Of a stretch of DNA of 11,072 nucleotides, positions 1 through 7,099 are shown in pieces (within the stretch, counting starts at the first letter, position 1; the number at the start of each line of letters is the position of its first letter). The stretch spans positions 1 through 11,072 of the forward strand of contig JAFGIT010000200.1 of NCBI GenBank assembly GCA_016929465.1. The letters are read 5' to 3'. The translations under genes and the position numbers were made by a program. The DNA is from Candidatus Coatesiibacteriota bacterium (GTDB taxonomy: Bacteria; B130-G9). A model generated the notes under the pieces. The model was not told the origin of the DNA, ran no database searches, and worked only from the letters and a program-made list of their open reading frames with translations.

Positions 1-122
1 CGGCGACCAAGCGGCCGGTCAGCATGAAGTTCAAAGAGATATCGACGCGAGTCGGCCTCGCGATCCTGATCGGCTTCATGTTGTTTGTCTCCTATAACGA
101 CATACTCAAACTCCTCAACTGA
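1..122 (+). CDS. rseP: RIP metalloprotease RseP (site-2 protease, M50), C-terminal fragment
   Basis: The window opens inside this gene; only the last 39 codons (from position 3, stop TGA at 120-122) are visible. The peptide contains RPVSMKFKEIST, then a hydrophobic stretch GLAILIGFMLFVSYNDILKLL ending in the stop. A conserved basic RP(L/I/V)S segment, a final transmembrane helix and a short NDI/NDF-type tail are typical of the C-terminus of RseP-family intramembrane zinc proteases. These enzymes cleave anti-sigma factors or signal peptides within the inner membrane. The HExxH catalytic site and PDZ domains lie outside the window, so the assignment rests on the tail alone. rluB begins 38 bases downstream on the same strand, which suggests one transcript. 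Confidence 0.75.
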   Translation, partial: ATKRPVSMKFKEISTRVGLAILIGFMLFVSYNDILKLLN

Positions 123-160
123 ACCCAAAGACAACCGTCGATAGTGACTCCGGGGGAAAA

Positions 161-1060
161 TTGAAACAACGAAGGACTATCGCCGATGGCCTTCTCAGCG
201 AAGAACGACTGCACAAGGTTCTCGCTGCGGCAGGCGTCGGCGCCAGAAGAAAGTGTGAAGAGCTCGTAGCCGCTGGCAAGGTGAGCGTGAACGGAGAGGT
301 CATCCGCGATCTTGGCTTCAAGCTCAATCCAGGCAGCGCAACTATAGAGGTTCAGGGCAAGAAGATCGATCTGAATACAGAGCTCGTCTATTACCTCATA
401 AACAAGCCAGCGGGTATGCTCTCAACCTGCGCCGATCCTCAGAACCGCTCCACAGTGCTGGACTTAATCCCGGACTGCGATAATAGGCTATTTCCGGTCG
501 GGCGATTGGATAGAGACTCCCAGGGGCTGATGCTCCTGACCAACGACGGCGAGGCTGCACAAATACTCACGCACCCCAAGTATGAGGTCGAGAAGGAATA
601 CCTCGTCAAGGTTCGAGGCATCCCCGCTGAGGCTGTTCTTCAGAGAGCGAAGCGCGGCATCAGGCTCGAGGACGGACCGGCTCGAGCGAAGCTGGTCGAG
701 ATTCACAGCAAGACCGACAGCAACTCGTGGCTCCGAGTTGTGGTGACAGAGGGCAGAAATAGACTCATCAAGCGCATGTTCAAGGCTCTTGGGCATCCAG
801 TCATGAAGTTGAAGCGAATCAGGCTATTCTACCTGAGGTTGGGCGATATACCTGAGCGTGCAGTAGTGCCTCTTCAGCCGAAGCAGGCGGACATGCTAAT
901 AAAGCGGCTTCGCAAATTGGCCATACCAGACGAGGACGAGAAGAAACAAGTCGCAAAAGCAGGACCGGCTTCGGGCAATTCCCCTCGCCGGAAAGCTGTT
1001 CGAAGGCCGCCGAAAATCGTCCGTCCCACCAGGACAAAAAAGACCAGAAGGACCGAATAG
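161..1060 (+). CDS. rluB: 23S rRNA pseudouridine synthase, RluB/RsuA family
   Basis: This enzyme isomerises a specific uridine in rRNA to pseudouridine in the cytoplasm. The 299-residue protein has an N-terminal S4 RNA-binding domain (about residues 13-58, with RLHKVLAAAGVGARRKCEELV), then the RsuA-type catalytic domain (about 74-250). The catalytic motif reads GRLDRDSQGLMLLTNDG, residues 114-130, with D117 as the expected catalytic aspartate; the family usually has Thr where this protein has Ser120. A second family signature, EGRNRLIKRMF (197-207), is present; RluB proteins more often have Q where this one has L. The start is TTG, chosen because GGGGG lies just upstream and there is no in-frame ATG before the S4 domain. 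Residues from about 256 form a Lys/Arg-rich low-complexity tail, probably disordered and RNA-binding. RluB (U2605-type target) is inferred; RluE, RluF or RsuA specificity cannot be excluded from sequence alone. Confidence 0.9.
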   Translation: MKQRRTIADGLLSEERLHKVLAAAGVGARRKCEELVAAGKVSVNGEVIRDLGFKLNPGSATIEVQGKKIDLNTELVYYLINKPAGMLSTCADPQNRSTVLDLIPDCDNRLFPVGRLDRDSQGLMLLTNDGEAAQILTHPKYEVEKEYLVKVRGIPAEAVLQRAKRGIRLEDGPARAKLVEIHSKTDSNSWLRVVVTEGRNRLIKRMFKALGHPVMKLKRIRLFYLRLGDIPERAVVPLQPKQADMLIKRLRKLAIPDEDEKKQVAKAGPASGNSPRRKAVRRPPKIVRPTRTKKTRRTE

Positions 1061-1100
1061 TAATTGGAGGCTGTTCTCATGGTTCTGAGAGGATAAATTG

Positions 1101-1580
1101 ATGTCAGCCAGAATTTGGATCTATGGCGACGACGTTAATACGGATGTCATTTTCCCCGGGAAGTACACCTACACAGTCTCGGATCCCGCCGAGATGGCGA
1201 GGCACGCTCTAGAAGACCTCGATCCGAGCTTTGCGAAAGAGGTTCGCTCCGGAGATATCATCGTAGCAGGAAAGAACTTCGGCTGCGGGAGCTCCAGGGA
1301 GCAGGCGGCATTTGCTCTCAAGTACGCGGGCGTGGCGGTGATTATCGCGAAGTCGTTCGCCCGAATATTCTACAGGAATGCGATCAACGCCGGGCTTCCT
1401 GCCATCGAGCACGCGGGATGCGTCGATGCAATCAATCCGGAGTCAGAAGTCGAGGTGGACCTTCGGAAAGCGGCAATCAACGTGGACGGCACCAAATTCG
1501 AATTCCCCCCGTTCCCTGACCAAGTCATGGCGATTCTCGAGGTGGGCGATCTTGTGGAGTATGTCCGCAAGACGCTCTAG
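1101..1580 (+). CDS. leuD: 3-isopropylmalate dehydratase small subunit
   Basis: This is the small (swivel-domain) subunit of isopropylmalate isomerase, which with LeuC interconverts 2- and 3-isopropylmalate in leucine synthesis. The 159-residue protein has the aconitase-family swivel signatures: DDVNTDVIFPGKY (10-22), GKNFGCGSSREQA (57-69) as the substrate-binding loop, and SFARIFYRNAINAGLP (85-100). Its length fits the short LeuD type found in archaea and many non-proteobacterial lineages, as opposed to the roughly 200-residue enterobacterial form. That same clade includes homoaconitase and dimethylmalate dehydratase small subunits, so the substrate is not certain. ATG at 1101 is preferred over TTG at 1098 because GAGAGGA sits about 8 bases before it. 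It lies 40 bases after rluB and probably shares its transcript. No large subunit (leuC) and no other leu gene is in the window, so its partner must be encoded elsewhere. Confidence 0.88.
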   Translation: MSARIWIYGDDVNTDVIFPGKYTYTVSDPAEMARHALEDLDPSFAKEVRSGDIIVAGKNFGCGSSREQAAFALKYAGVAVIIAKSFARIFYRNAINAGLPAIEHAGCVDAINPESEVEVDLRKAAINVDGTKFEFPPFPDQVMAILEVGDLVEYVRKTL

Positions 1581-1626
1581 ATTTGCATCTGTAGCTATTT
1601 GGCCTTAAGGTACACGCCTAGAATCC

Positions 1627-1645
1627 GATAGCCTCTTTGGCTATC
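1627..1645 (+). terminator. Hairpin, possible terminator after leuD
   Basis: GATAGCC and GGCTATC form a perfect 7-bp stem around a 5-base loop (TCTTT), followed by the AT-rich run AATTTATTTAA. It sits 46 bases after the leuD stop and 32 bases before the next start codon. The downstream tract is not a pure T run, so a weak Rho-independent terminator is an inference; it could also be a 5' UTR structure of the next gene. Confidence 0.45.
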
Positions 1646-1677
1646 AATTTATTTAAGCAGATGGATTCGAGGTTGAA

Positions 1678-4155
1678 ATGCAGGGGATAACGAGACCATT
1701 GGCTCTGGCAGCAATTGCAGCAGCAATGCTAATTTCGCCTGCCGCGATGCTCTCCACGGCCCATGCCAGGGGGGACTTGTTGAGGTTGACAGATGCCCTC
1801 GAATCTCTCGAGATCGCATCTCGCGCAGAAGACCTGTCAGACCTCTTCAGACAGGGCAGATACGAGGCTCTAATCGAAGCCTTGGACGACATCGCCCGTC
1901 TTTTCCCGGAAGTGGGTCACTCCTATCATCTCGATTACCTGCGCGCCAAGGCGCTCGGCAAACTCGGCCGAAATTCCGAAGCGGCACTCATTCTAAGGGA
2001 AGATGCGGCTTCTGCAAAAGGTCTTCTGGGAAATCTGGCCCTCTGTGATGTGGTCTCTCTGGCGGTTAAAGCCAAGGAGTGGGGCCTGGCCGAGGATTCC
2101 GTCAGGAGCCTGGCCCGCAGATACCCGCTAAATGAGCGATTCAAGAGCTCTGTCTCAGAACTGGCACATGCCTTGTTCGACGACGGTCAATTCGATGCCG
2201 CACTCGTGCATTTCAAGCGACTCGGAGAGATCTATCAGTCCGGCACCGATATCGAATTCCAATTCATGGCTGCATCCTGCCTCGAGAAACTCGGCGAGAT
2301 GGATGAGGCCTGCGAAGGCTATCTAGACATCCTGATGAGGGAGGAGCGAGATGACTACAGCGCCCAGTCGCTCGCCCGTATTCTTGCGCTGAACGGACAC
2401 TGCGACGCAGAGAAGCGACTTGGGCCGCCATTCCATCTGGCAGCCGGGGAAGTTAGCCTCTGGGACCATAAGTACGCTGACGGGATCCGCCATCTAAAGC
2501 GAATCTCCAAGGGCAGCGACCCGCAGACAAGGATGAGGGCCGAGAAGGCTATGGCCCTGTGCTTCTTCAGAATGAAGGACTATAACGCGGCCGCAAAGCG
2601 ATTCGAACAGATTCGGAGGGAAGCAAAGGCCGAAGAGGATATCGACTCAATCAACATGTATCTAGGGCACTGCTACAGCAGGTTGGATAGGCACGCGGAA
2701 GCGATCTCGCGTTACAGAGCAGTCTCGAGAGAAGCCGCCGATGATCAGACGAGAGCCAGGGCCGCTTTCCTGTTGGCCAGAGAACAGGAAAGCGCCGGTG
2801 AGCCGAAGACGGCCAGGGCGGAATTCGAGGCGCTGATCAAGCAATATCCCGACGCGGTTTACGCGGCGAATGCAAGATGGCGAATGGTTCTGGCTGCCTT
2901 CGAAGAGGGCAACATGGATTTGGGAGAAAGGGAGCTAGAGGAGATCATAGCCCTCGGAGACCGAAATCCCCATTATTATGACGCCTGCTATTTCATGGCT
3001 CGGGTTCATGAATTGCGAGGTGATTTCACCAAGGCTGCCGAGCGCTATGCAGATAATTTCGCCGAGTTTCCCAACATCTACTTCGGTCTAATATCGATAG
3101 ACAGACTCGAGCAGCTTCAGAAAGAGAACAAAATCGATCCCTCGGCGTTGAAGGGCCTTGTCGATGAGACGCTTTTCAAGGCAGAGCGTCTTCGTGCGAG
3201 GGGAGAGGCCGGTGCATACATCGCTGCTCTCCGCAGGGCACAAGCTCTCACAGGAAGAGAGAGTGAGTCGTGGCAGAAGATTGCCGAGATGCGGGATGCG
3301 TTCATGCGGGCATATAGGAAGACATCCGGCCTATTCGCGCTGAACGGGAAGCCCAAATGGGCCTTCAAGGCGCCCTCCTCCGCCGATGGCCTCGAGGACA
3401 TCGCGTCCTTTTTCATCTCGCTTGGCATGGATGACAAGGGCGCTCAATTGCTATACTCGCTCTCGCTTGGGAGGCCCAAGGACCTGGATGCGCTATATGC
3501 CGCTATCAATATATTCGAACGGCTCGATCGACGCAACGAGACAATCCTGCTTGCGGAGAGAGCATTCAAGAGCCTGAATGACCTCGGTCTCGCCGTCTCC
3601 GATATGCCGGAGTGGTTCGTTAGAGCTCTGTATCCGCGCGGATTCTCTGAACACGTCGAGGAATACAGCAAGACCAACAAGGTCGAGCCGGCAATAATCT
3701 ATGCGATTATACGGGAGGAGAGCAGATTCCAGACGGAGAGCATCTCCGCTGCTGCCGCAAGAGGCGTCATGCAGCTGATAGTCCCAACGGCCAAGCAGGT
3801 TGCAGAATCTCTCGGCCTTGGCGACATGCCAATCGACGAACTCTATGAGCCAAAGACCAATATCGCGCTCGGCGTCAAATACATCAGCCAATTGCTCGAA
3901 CGCTTCGATGGAAGGCTGATCTTCGCGCTGGCATCTTACAATGGCGGACCAAGCAATGTGGAACGATGGATTCGGAATTGCGAGGACGAAGTGGGGGACG
4001 ACGAATTCATTAATGCTATAACCTTCTCCGAGACGCGCCGCTACGCTCAGAAGGTCCTCGCTTCATACCGGATATACAAATGGCTCTATCCAGAAGAGCG
4101 GGCGATATCAATGGCCCAACAGGGGGATCACAAGTCCGGGGCATCCGCGGGATAG
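1678..4155 (+). CDS. Periplasmic soluble lytic murein transglycosylase (TPR-like region plus SLT domain)
   Basis: Predicted to cleave the MurNAc-GlcNAc bond of peptidoglycan non-hydrolytically, leaving 1,6-anhydro ends, during wall turnover. Residues 1-30 form a signal peptide (basic start, hydrophobic core, AHA cleavage site before R31). Residues about 40-640 are a long alpha-helical region with tetratricopeptide-like pairs, for example ALIEALDDIARLFPE and AAKRFEQIRREAK. Residues about 660-800 are the SLT/GH23 catalytic domain: IIREESRF with candidate catalytic Glu681 just before Ser682, RGVMQLIVPTA, ALASYNGGPSNVERW and RRYAQKVLASYRIYKWLYP. At 825 residues it is longer than E. coli Slt70 (about 645); the extra length lies in the helical region. 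The usual SGA-x-GLMQ-x-MP motif reads AAARGVMQLIVP here. The start ATG has CGAGG five bases upstream, and the signal peptide supports it. It resembles Slt70 in plan, but orthology is not claimed. Confidence 0.9.
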   Translation: MQGITRPLALAAIAAAMLISPAAMLSTAHARGDLLRLTDALESLEIASRAEDLSDLFRQGRYEALIEALDDIARLFPEVGHSYHLDYLRAKALGKLGRNSEAALILREDAASAKGLLGNLALCDVVSLAVKAKEWGLAEDSVRSLARRYPLNERFKSSVSELAHALFDDGQFDAALVHFKRLGEIYQSGTDIEFQFMAASCLEKLGEMDEACEGYLDILMREERDDYSAQSLARILALNGHCDAEKRLGPPFHLAAGEVSLWDHKYADGIRHLKRISKGSDPQTRMRAEKAMALCFFRMKDYNAAAKRFEQIRREAKAEEDIDSINMYLGHCYSRLDRHAEAISRYRAVSREAADDQTRARAAFLLAREQESAGEPKTARAEFEALIKQYPDAVYAANARWRMVLAAFEEGNMDLGERELEEIIALGDRNPHYYDACYFMARVHELRGDFTKAAERYADNFAEFPNIYFGLISIDRLEQLQKENKIDPSALKGLVDETLFKAERLRARGEAGAYIAALRRAQALTGRESESWQKIAEMRDAFMRAYRKTSGLFALNGKPKWAFKAPSSADGLEDIASFFISLGMDDKGAQLLYSLSLGRPKDLDALYAAINIFERLDRRNETILLAERAFKSLNDLGLAVSDMPEWFVRALYPRGFSEHVEEYSKTNKVEPAIIYAIIREESRFQTESISAAAARGVMQLIVPTAKQVAESLGLGDMPIDELYEPKTNIALGVKYISQLLERFDGRLIFALASYNGGPSNVERWIRNCEDEVGDDEFINAITFSETRRYAQKVLASYRIYKWLYPEERAISMAQQGDHKSGASAG

Positions 4156-4348
4156 GGGCCGCCTGTTCTCAACGGATCTCCTGTCGAGCACGCTGGGAGC
4201 GACCGGACTGGCCGGATTTCACGATGATTGATGAGATGGCCCGGTTCAGATAGACCTGACCATCTCCGGAAGTCGGTGACCAACTTCCAGGTCGGATGCA
4301 AGCCGGTGTTCCCTGATCGGCAGTCAGCAGCAGGGAGAAACTGCCTTC
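4156..4348. other. Convergent intergenic gap, no gene seen
   Basis: This lies between the stop of the transglycosylase gene and the stop of the minus-strand lipoprotein gene. I find no convincing coding sequence. One imperfect hairpin is visible: an inner GGAAGT (4268-4273) with ACTTCC (4283-4288), extended outward by GACC (about 4258-4261) with GGTC. No T-rich tract follows on either strand, so I do not call it a terminator. Confidence 0.5.
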
Positions 4349-4792
4349 CTATAGGATCTGCCAGGTGTCCTCTTCGTCATAGACTGTGCGTCTGCATTCC
4401 AGGTGAATCTCGGCGACCTTCTCGTAGTCCCTGTCGTATTTCGAGGTGAACCGGATCTTGTATTTCACGTCCTTGGTCGTGAACATTCGGGTCACGCTCT
4501 CATTTACCGGTCCCGATCCCAATATCTCATATTCTATGCCGTCAACAGGGACTGCGATCTTCTTGCTGTGCACATCAAAGTCCTCCCGGACGAATATTCC
4601 CTTCAGACTCGAAGCGCTTCCACACCTCTGTTTCAGGCGGTCATCGCCGGAGTTGTGAGCGACCACGTAAGTTCTTATAGTGCTTTCAGCTGTTCTTAGG
4701 TCCACCTCGGGCTTGGAATTGCATCCAAATGATATAACGGCCAAGGTGACAACCGTCGCCACGACGAGGTTAATCTTCAATTGTCTCAACAT
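4349..4792 (-). CDS. Putative lipoprotein of unknown function
   Basis: This encodes 147 residues. The N-terminus has a short basic start (MLRQLK), a hydrophobic core (about 8-22) and Cys24 in the context VISFGC. That resembles a lipoprotein signal peptide, although Ser at -3 and Phe at -2 depart from the usual L-[AS]-[GA]-C lipobox, so lipidation is uncertain. The mature part begins NSKPEVDLRTAESTIRTYV, a helix after a polar linker, followed by several predicted strands. This layout is reminiscent of small NTF2-like or DUF4878-type lipoproteins, but I do not recognise a family. Cys57 and Cys133 could pair after export. ATG at 4792 is preferred over TTG at 4798 because GGAGGT (complement of 4801-4806) stands 8 bases before it but only 2 before the TTG. 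It starts 19 bases after the stop of the upstream secreted-protein gene, so the two are probably one operon. Confidence 0.7.
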   Translation of the reverse strand: MLRQLKINLVVATVVTLAVISFGCNSKPEVDLRTAESTIRTYVVAHNSGDDRLKQRCGSASSLKGIFVREDFDVHSKKIAVPVDGIEYEILGSGPVNESVTRMFTTKDVKYKIRFTSKYDRDYEKVAEIHLECRRTVYDEEDTWQIL

Positions 4793-4811
4793 ACCCAAAA
4801 ACCTCCGGAAT

Positions 4812-5618
4812 CTAATTCGATTCTGGAGCAGTAGGCCCCTTTCCTAATCTCATATTTGCCTTGATAGGTTGCCCAGGGACTACCGACTTTGCACCGGATG
4901 TCCCAAAGCCGCTCAAAGTGAGTTCTGTGAGTTCGGACCTGCCAAATAAAACCTTCTCATACCTGATCTTCGCAAAACCAAACACTGGAATATCCGCACA
5001 TCGCCAGACCTGATAGCTCCATTTTCTGTTCTTCGAGATCTCGCTCTTCAGGTCCGCGACGAAATGATCACACTTGAATTCCTTGCCAGCGGTCTTAACG
5101 ACGACACCGGTCTCCTTTCGCTTCATCTCGTCAAGTGACTTGATCGCCTCGTCCTGGGCAAATCCCTTTCTCATGCCCTTCTTCGTCAGATCATCACTTA
5201 CGGAATTTATCACGCCCATCTCTGCCTCTGTTGGCTGGGCCCCGGGCGACCAGATGATATATCGCTTCGCATCACCGACATTGGCTATCGCAGAGATATA
5301 GCAAAGCATGGTCTCGGCCGCAACTGGCTCAGTCTTCGGCAATAGAACGCGAAAGACTGTATTCATGTCCCCGCCTGCATTGAATTGGACCTCATGCCAA
5401 AGGCAATCCTGCCCCTCGAACTTCTCTTCCCCAACAACAGAGTATTTAGCCTTCATGCTCTGCTTCGAGCCACCGTCAACGGCCTTAGTCATATCGTAAG
5501 AGACCCATTCCCCGACTTTGAATGTCGGCGGAACCAGCTTCTCGGATGCGGATGCAGTCACGATAAGAAGAAGAACGAGAATTAATGATAAGAACGATTT
5601 TATCCGTATCGCAGTCAA
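4812..5618 (-). CDS. Secreted protein of unknown function
   Basis: With the TTG start chosen here it encodes 268 residues. It has a classical signal peptide: MTAIRIK, a hydrophobic core SFLSLILVLLLIVT, and an ASA cleavage site with the mature chain starting at Ser25. The mature protein opens KLVPPTFKVGEWVSYDM, a pattern common in exported beta-rich proteins with a 'VGEWV(S/E)Y' strand. It contains four cysteines (72, 106, 183, 207) that could form two disulfides. I do not recognise the family. The frame stays open to an ATG at 5681 (289 residues), but that would put an acidic 21-residue stretch before the signal peptide, and that ATG falls inside the likely promoter. TTG at 5618 has GGGG (complement of 5627-5630) 8 bases upstream. 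The gene is divergent from purM and precedes the lipoprotein gene; both products are exported, so they may act together in the periplasm. Confidence 0.72.
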   Translation of the reverse strand: MTAIRIKSFLSLILVLLLIVTASASEKLVPPTFKVGEWVSYDMTKAVDGGSKQSMKAKYSVVGEEKFEGQDCLWHEVQFNAGGDMNTVFRVLLPKTEPVAAETMLCYISAIANVGDAKRYIIWSPGAQPTEAEMGVINSVSDDLTKKGMRKGFAQDEAIKSLDEMKRKETGVVVKTAGKEFKCDHFVADLKSEISKNRKWSYQVWRCADIPVFGFAKIRYEKVLFGRSELTELTLSGFGTSGAKSVVPGQPIKANMRLGKGPTAPESN

Positions 5619-5642
5619 TTGCTTATCCCCAGAATAGAACTC

Positions 5643-5669
5643 TTTACTCTCTGCATCTACAAGTATAAT
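5643..5669 (+). promoter_or_regulatory. Possible purM promoter
   Basis: A perfect TATAAT lies at 5664-5669 on the plus strand, 54 bases before the purM ATG. The best upstream box is TTTACT (5643-5648; 4 of 6 to TTGACA) with a short 15-base spacer, so only the -10 is convincing. It overlaps the opposing -10 on the minus strand. Confidence 0.4.
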
Positions 5670-5692
5670 GTCATACACCATTCTGGTGTCAA
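5662..5692 (-). promoter_or_regulatory. Probable sigma-70-type promoter for the secreted-protein/lipoprotein operon
   Basis: On the minus strand there is a perfect TTGACA -35 box (complement of 5687-5692), a 19-base spacer, and a TATACT -10 box (complement of 5662-5667; 5 of 6 to consensus). Transcription would begin near 5655, about 37 bases before the TTG start at 5618. The spacer is two bases longer than the optimum. Confidence 0.5.
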
Positions 5693-5723
5693 CATGTACT
5701 TATAAAACAATGGAGCAGAACTA

Positions 5724-6821
5724 ATGCCCGGAGTTTCAAACCAATACGATGCAGCGGGCGTCAATACCGAGATGATCGGCTCTGGTCTATCGAGGCTCAG
5801 GAGCATCCTTTCGGGGACATTCGAATTCAACGATCGCTCAAAGCCGGTGACGGACCTGTCCTTCTTCGCCGCTTTGCTTGATATAGGCATACCTGAATAC
5901 ATCGCGATCTGCACCGACAACGTAGGGACCAAGCTGCTGGTTGCCCAAATGATGGACAAATACGATACCGTGGGGATCGATTGCGTCGCCGTCAACGTCA
6001 ACGACGTCATCTGCGTCGGCGCGGAGCCACTCACTTTCGTCAATTATCTGGCCTTGCAGGAGCCTGACCCCGATTTCCTCGAGAGCATCGCAAAGGGCCT
6101 CTACGAGGGCGCAAAGCTGGCGAACGTGTCGATCTCGGGCGGTGAATCCGCCGCTGTAGGCCAGCTTATAGCAGGTGTCAGACCGAATAGGGGCTTCGAT
6201 TTCTCCGGGACCTGCATCGGCATCGTGCATAGGGACAAAGTCATAGTCGGAAGGGATGTGGTCCCGGGCGACGCGATACTCTCGCTATCGAGCTCGGGCC
6301 TTCACAGCAACGGATACTCACTAGCTCGCAAGATACTTTTCGAGACGATGAATTTCGGAGTGGACACATACGTCAAGGAGCTCGGGAAGACCGCGGGAGA
6401 AGAGCTCTTGATGCCCACACATATCTACGTGCGGGAGATTCTGGAGATCATCAACGGCGGCCTGCCCATCAAAGCGCTCGTGAATATCACCGGGAATGGG
6501 CTATTAAACCTAAATCGTATAGCCGCCAAGGGAGTGGGCTTCGAGATCAATGCCCTCCCAGAACCAGCGCCGATATTTTCGGTCCTTCAAGAGTGGGGCG
6601 ACATCGACGATGCCGAGATGTTCCGAGTATTCAACATGAGCATGGGCTTCTGCATAATCGTTCCTGATGACTCGGATGTGATCGCGAAGGTCGGCAGCAT
6701 CGCCTCGAAGCATGGCGTCTCCTGTAGCAGGATAGGGACGATAGTAGAGGACAAGGCGAAGCGCGTATTTATCACCCAGAAGGGACTCAAGCAGGAGGGG
6801 CTCTTCTTCGTAGCGGATTAG
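5724..6821 (+). CDS. purM: Phosphoribosylformylglycinamidine cyclo-ligase (AIR synthetase)
   Basis: PurM closes FGAM to aminoimidazole ribonucleotide using ATP, the fifth step of de novo purine synthesis, in the cytoplasm. The 365-residue protein has the family signatures in order: YDAAGVNTEMIGSGLSRL (8-25), TDNVGTK (64-70), GIDCVAVNVNDVICVGAEPL (84-103), SISGGESAAVG (136-146), SSSGLHSNGYSLARK (189-203), PTHIY (231-235), ITGNGLLNLNRI (255-266) and FNMSMGFCIIVP (303-314). Several sites differ from the E. coli type: GGESAAVGQLI replaces GGETAEMPG, and ITGNGLLNL replaces ITGGGLxEN. This points to a divergent PurM clade. The ATG has GGAG 8 bases upstream (5712-5715). No other pur gene is adjacent, so it looks monocistronic; its transcript would run into the MITE-like element that begins 29 bases after the stop. 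Confidence 0.93.
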   Translation: MPGVSNQYDAAGVNTEMIGSGLSRLRSILSGTFEFNDRSKPVTDLSFFAALLDIGIPEYIAICTDNVGTKLLVAQMMDKYDTVGIDCVAVNVNDVICVGAEPLTFVNYLALQEPDPDFLESIAKGLYEGAKLANVSISGGESAAVGQLIAGVRPNRGFDFSGTCIGIVHRDKVIVGRDVVPGDAILSLSSSGLHSNGYSLARKILFETMNFGVDTYVKELGKTAGEELLMPTHIYVREILEIINGGLPIKALVNITGNGLLNLNRIAAKGVGFEINALPEPAPIFSVLQEWGDIDDAEMFRVFNMSMGFCIIVPDDSDVIAKVGSIASKHGVSCSRIGTIVEDKAKRVFITQKGLKQEGLFFVAD

Positions 6822-6850
6822 GCCGCCATGCAGATGCGATATATGCTATA

Positions 6851-7055
6851 TGTAGGGGCAGGCCTTGGAGGCTGTAAAATAAATGTCGAATTCGCGGCGA
6901 CCACAGTCTCTTCTTTGGGCAGTCTGGAAAGCCCACGCTGCGCCTTGTGCCTATAAGTAGGCGTGCCACAATATATAAACAGGCGGAGACAGGTCGATGC
7001 ATCTAATCGACGGGTGATTCGACTTATTTTACAGTCTCCAAGCCCCGCCCCTACA
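6851..7055. mobile_element. MITE-like non-autonomous element with long terminal inverted repeats
   Basis: Positions 6851-6891 and the complement of 7055-7017 match at 36 of 39 aligned bases with one 2-base gap. Both begin TGTAGGGGC and share CTTGGAG, CTGTAAAATAA and GTCGAAT in order. The 205-bp element has no coding sequence. Inside is a smaller hairpin, GTCGAT (6993-6998) with ATCGAC (7006-7011). The flanks CTATA (6846-6850) and CTACA (7056-7060) agree at 4 of 5 positions and may be a decayed target-site duplication. No transposase is present in the window, so mobilisation by an enzyme encoded elsewhere is an inference. It fills most of the gap between purM and the methyltransferase gene. 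Confidence 0.75.
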
Positions 7056-7099
7056 CTACACAGACCTGTCGGGCCTCCTATGTAATGGGGAATTGAGTG

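Noticed and set aside
4256-4294. Imperfect stem-loop in the convergent gap, considered as a terminator or riboswitch
   Set aside because: No T tract follows on either strand, it lies after stop codons and not before a start, and it matches no riboswitch class I know.
4228-4449. A 73-codon plus-strand frame in the gap after the transglycosylase
   Set aside because: It runs antisense into the lipoprotein gene, has Arg/Pro/Ser-rich composition typical of a shadow frame, and matches no family.
5710-5724. Mini-ORF ATG GAG CAG AAC TAA whose stop overlaps the purM ATG
   Set aside because: Four codons without a clear ribosome site of its own; the GGAG inside it is simply the purM Shine-Dalgarno.
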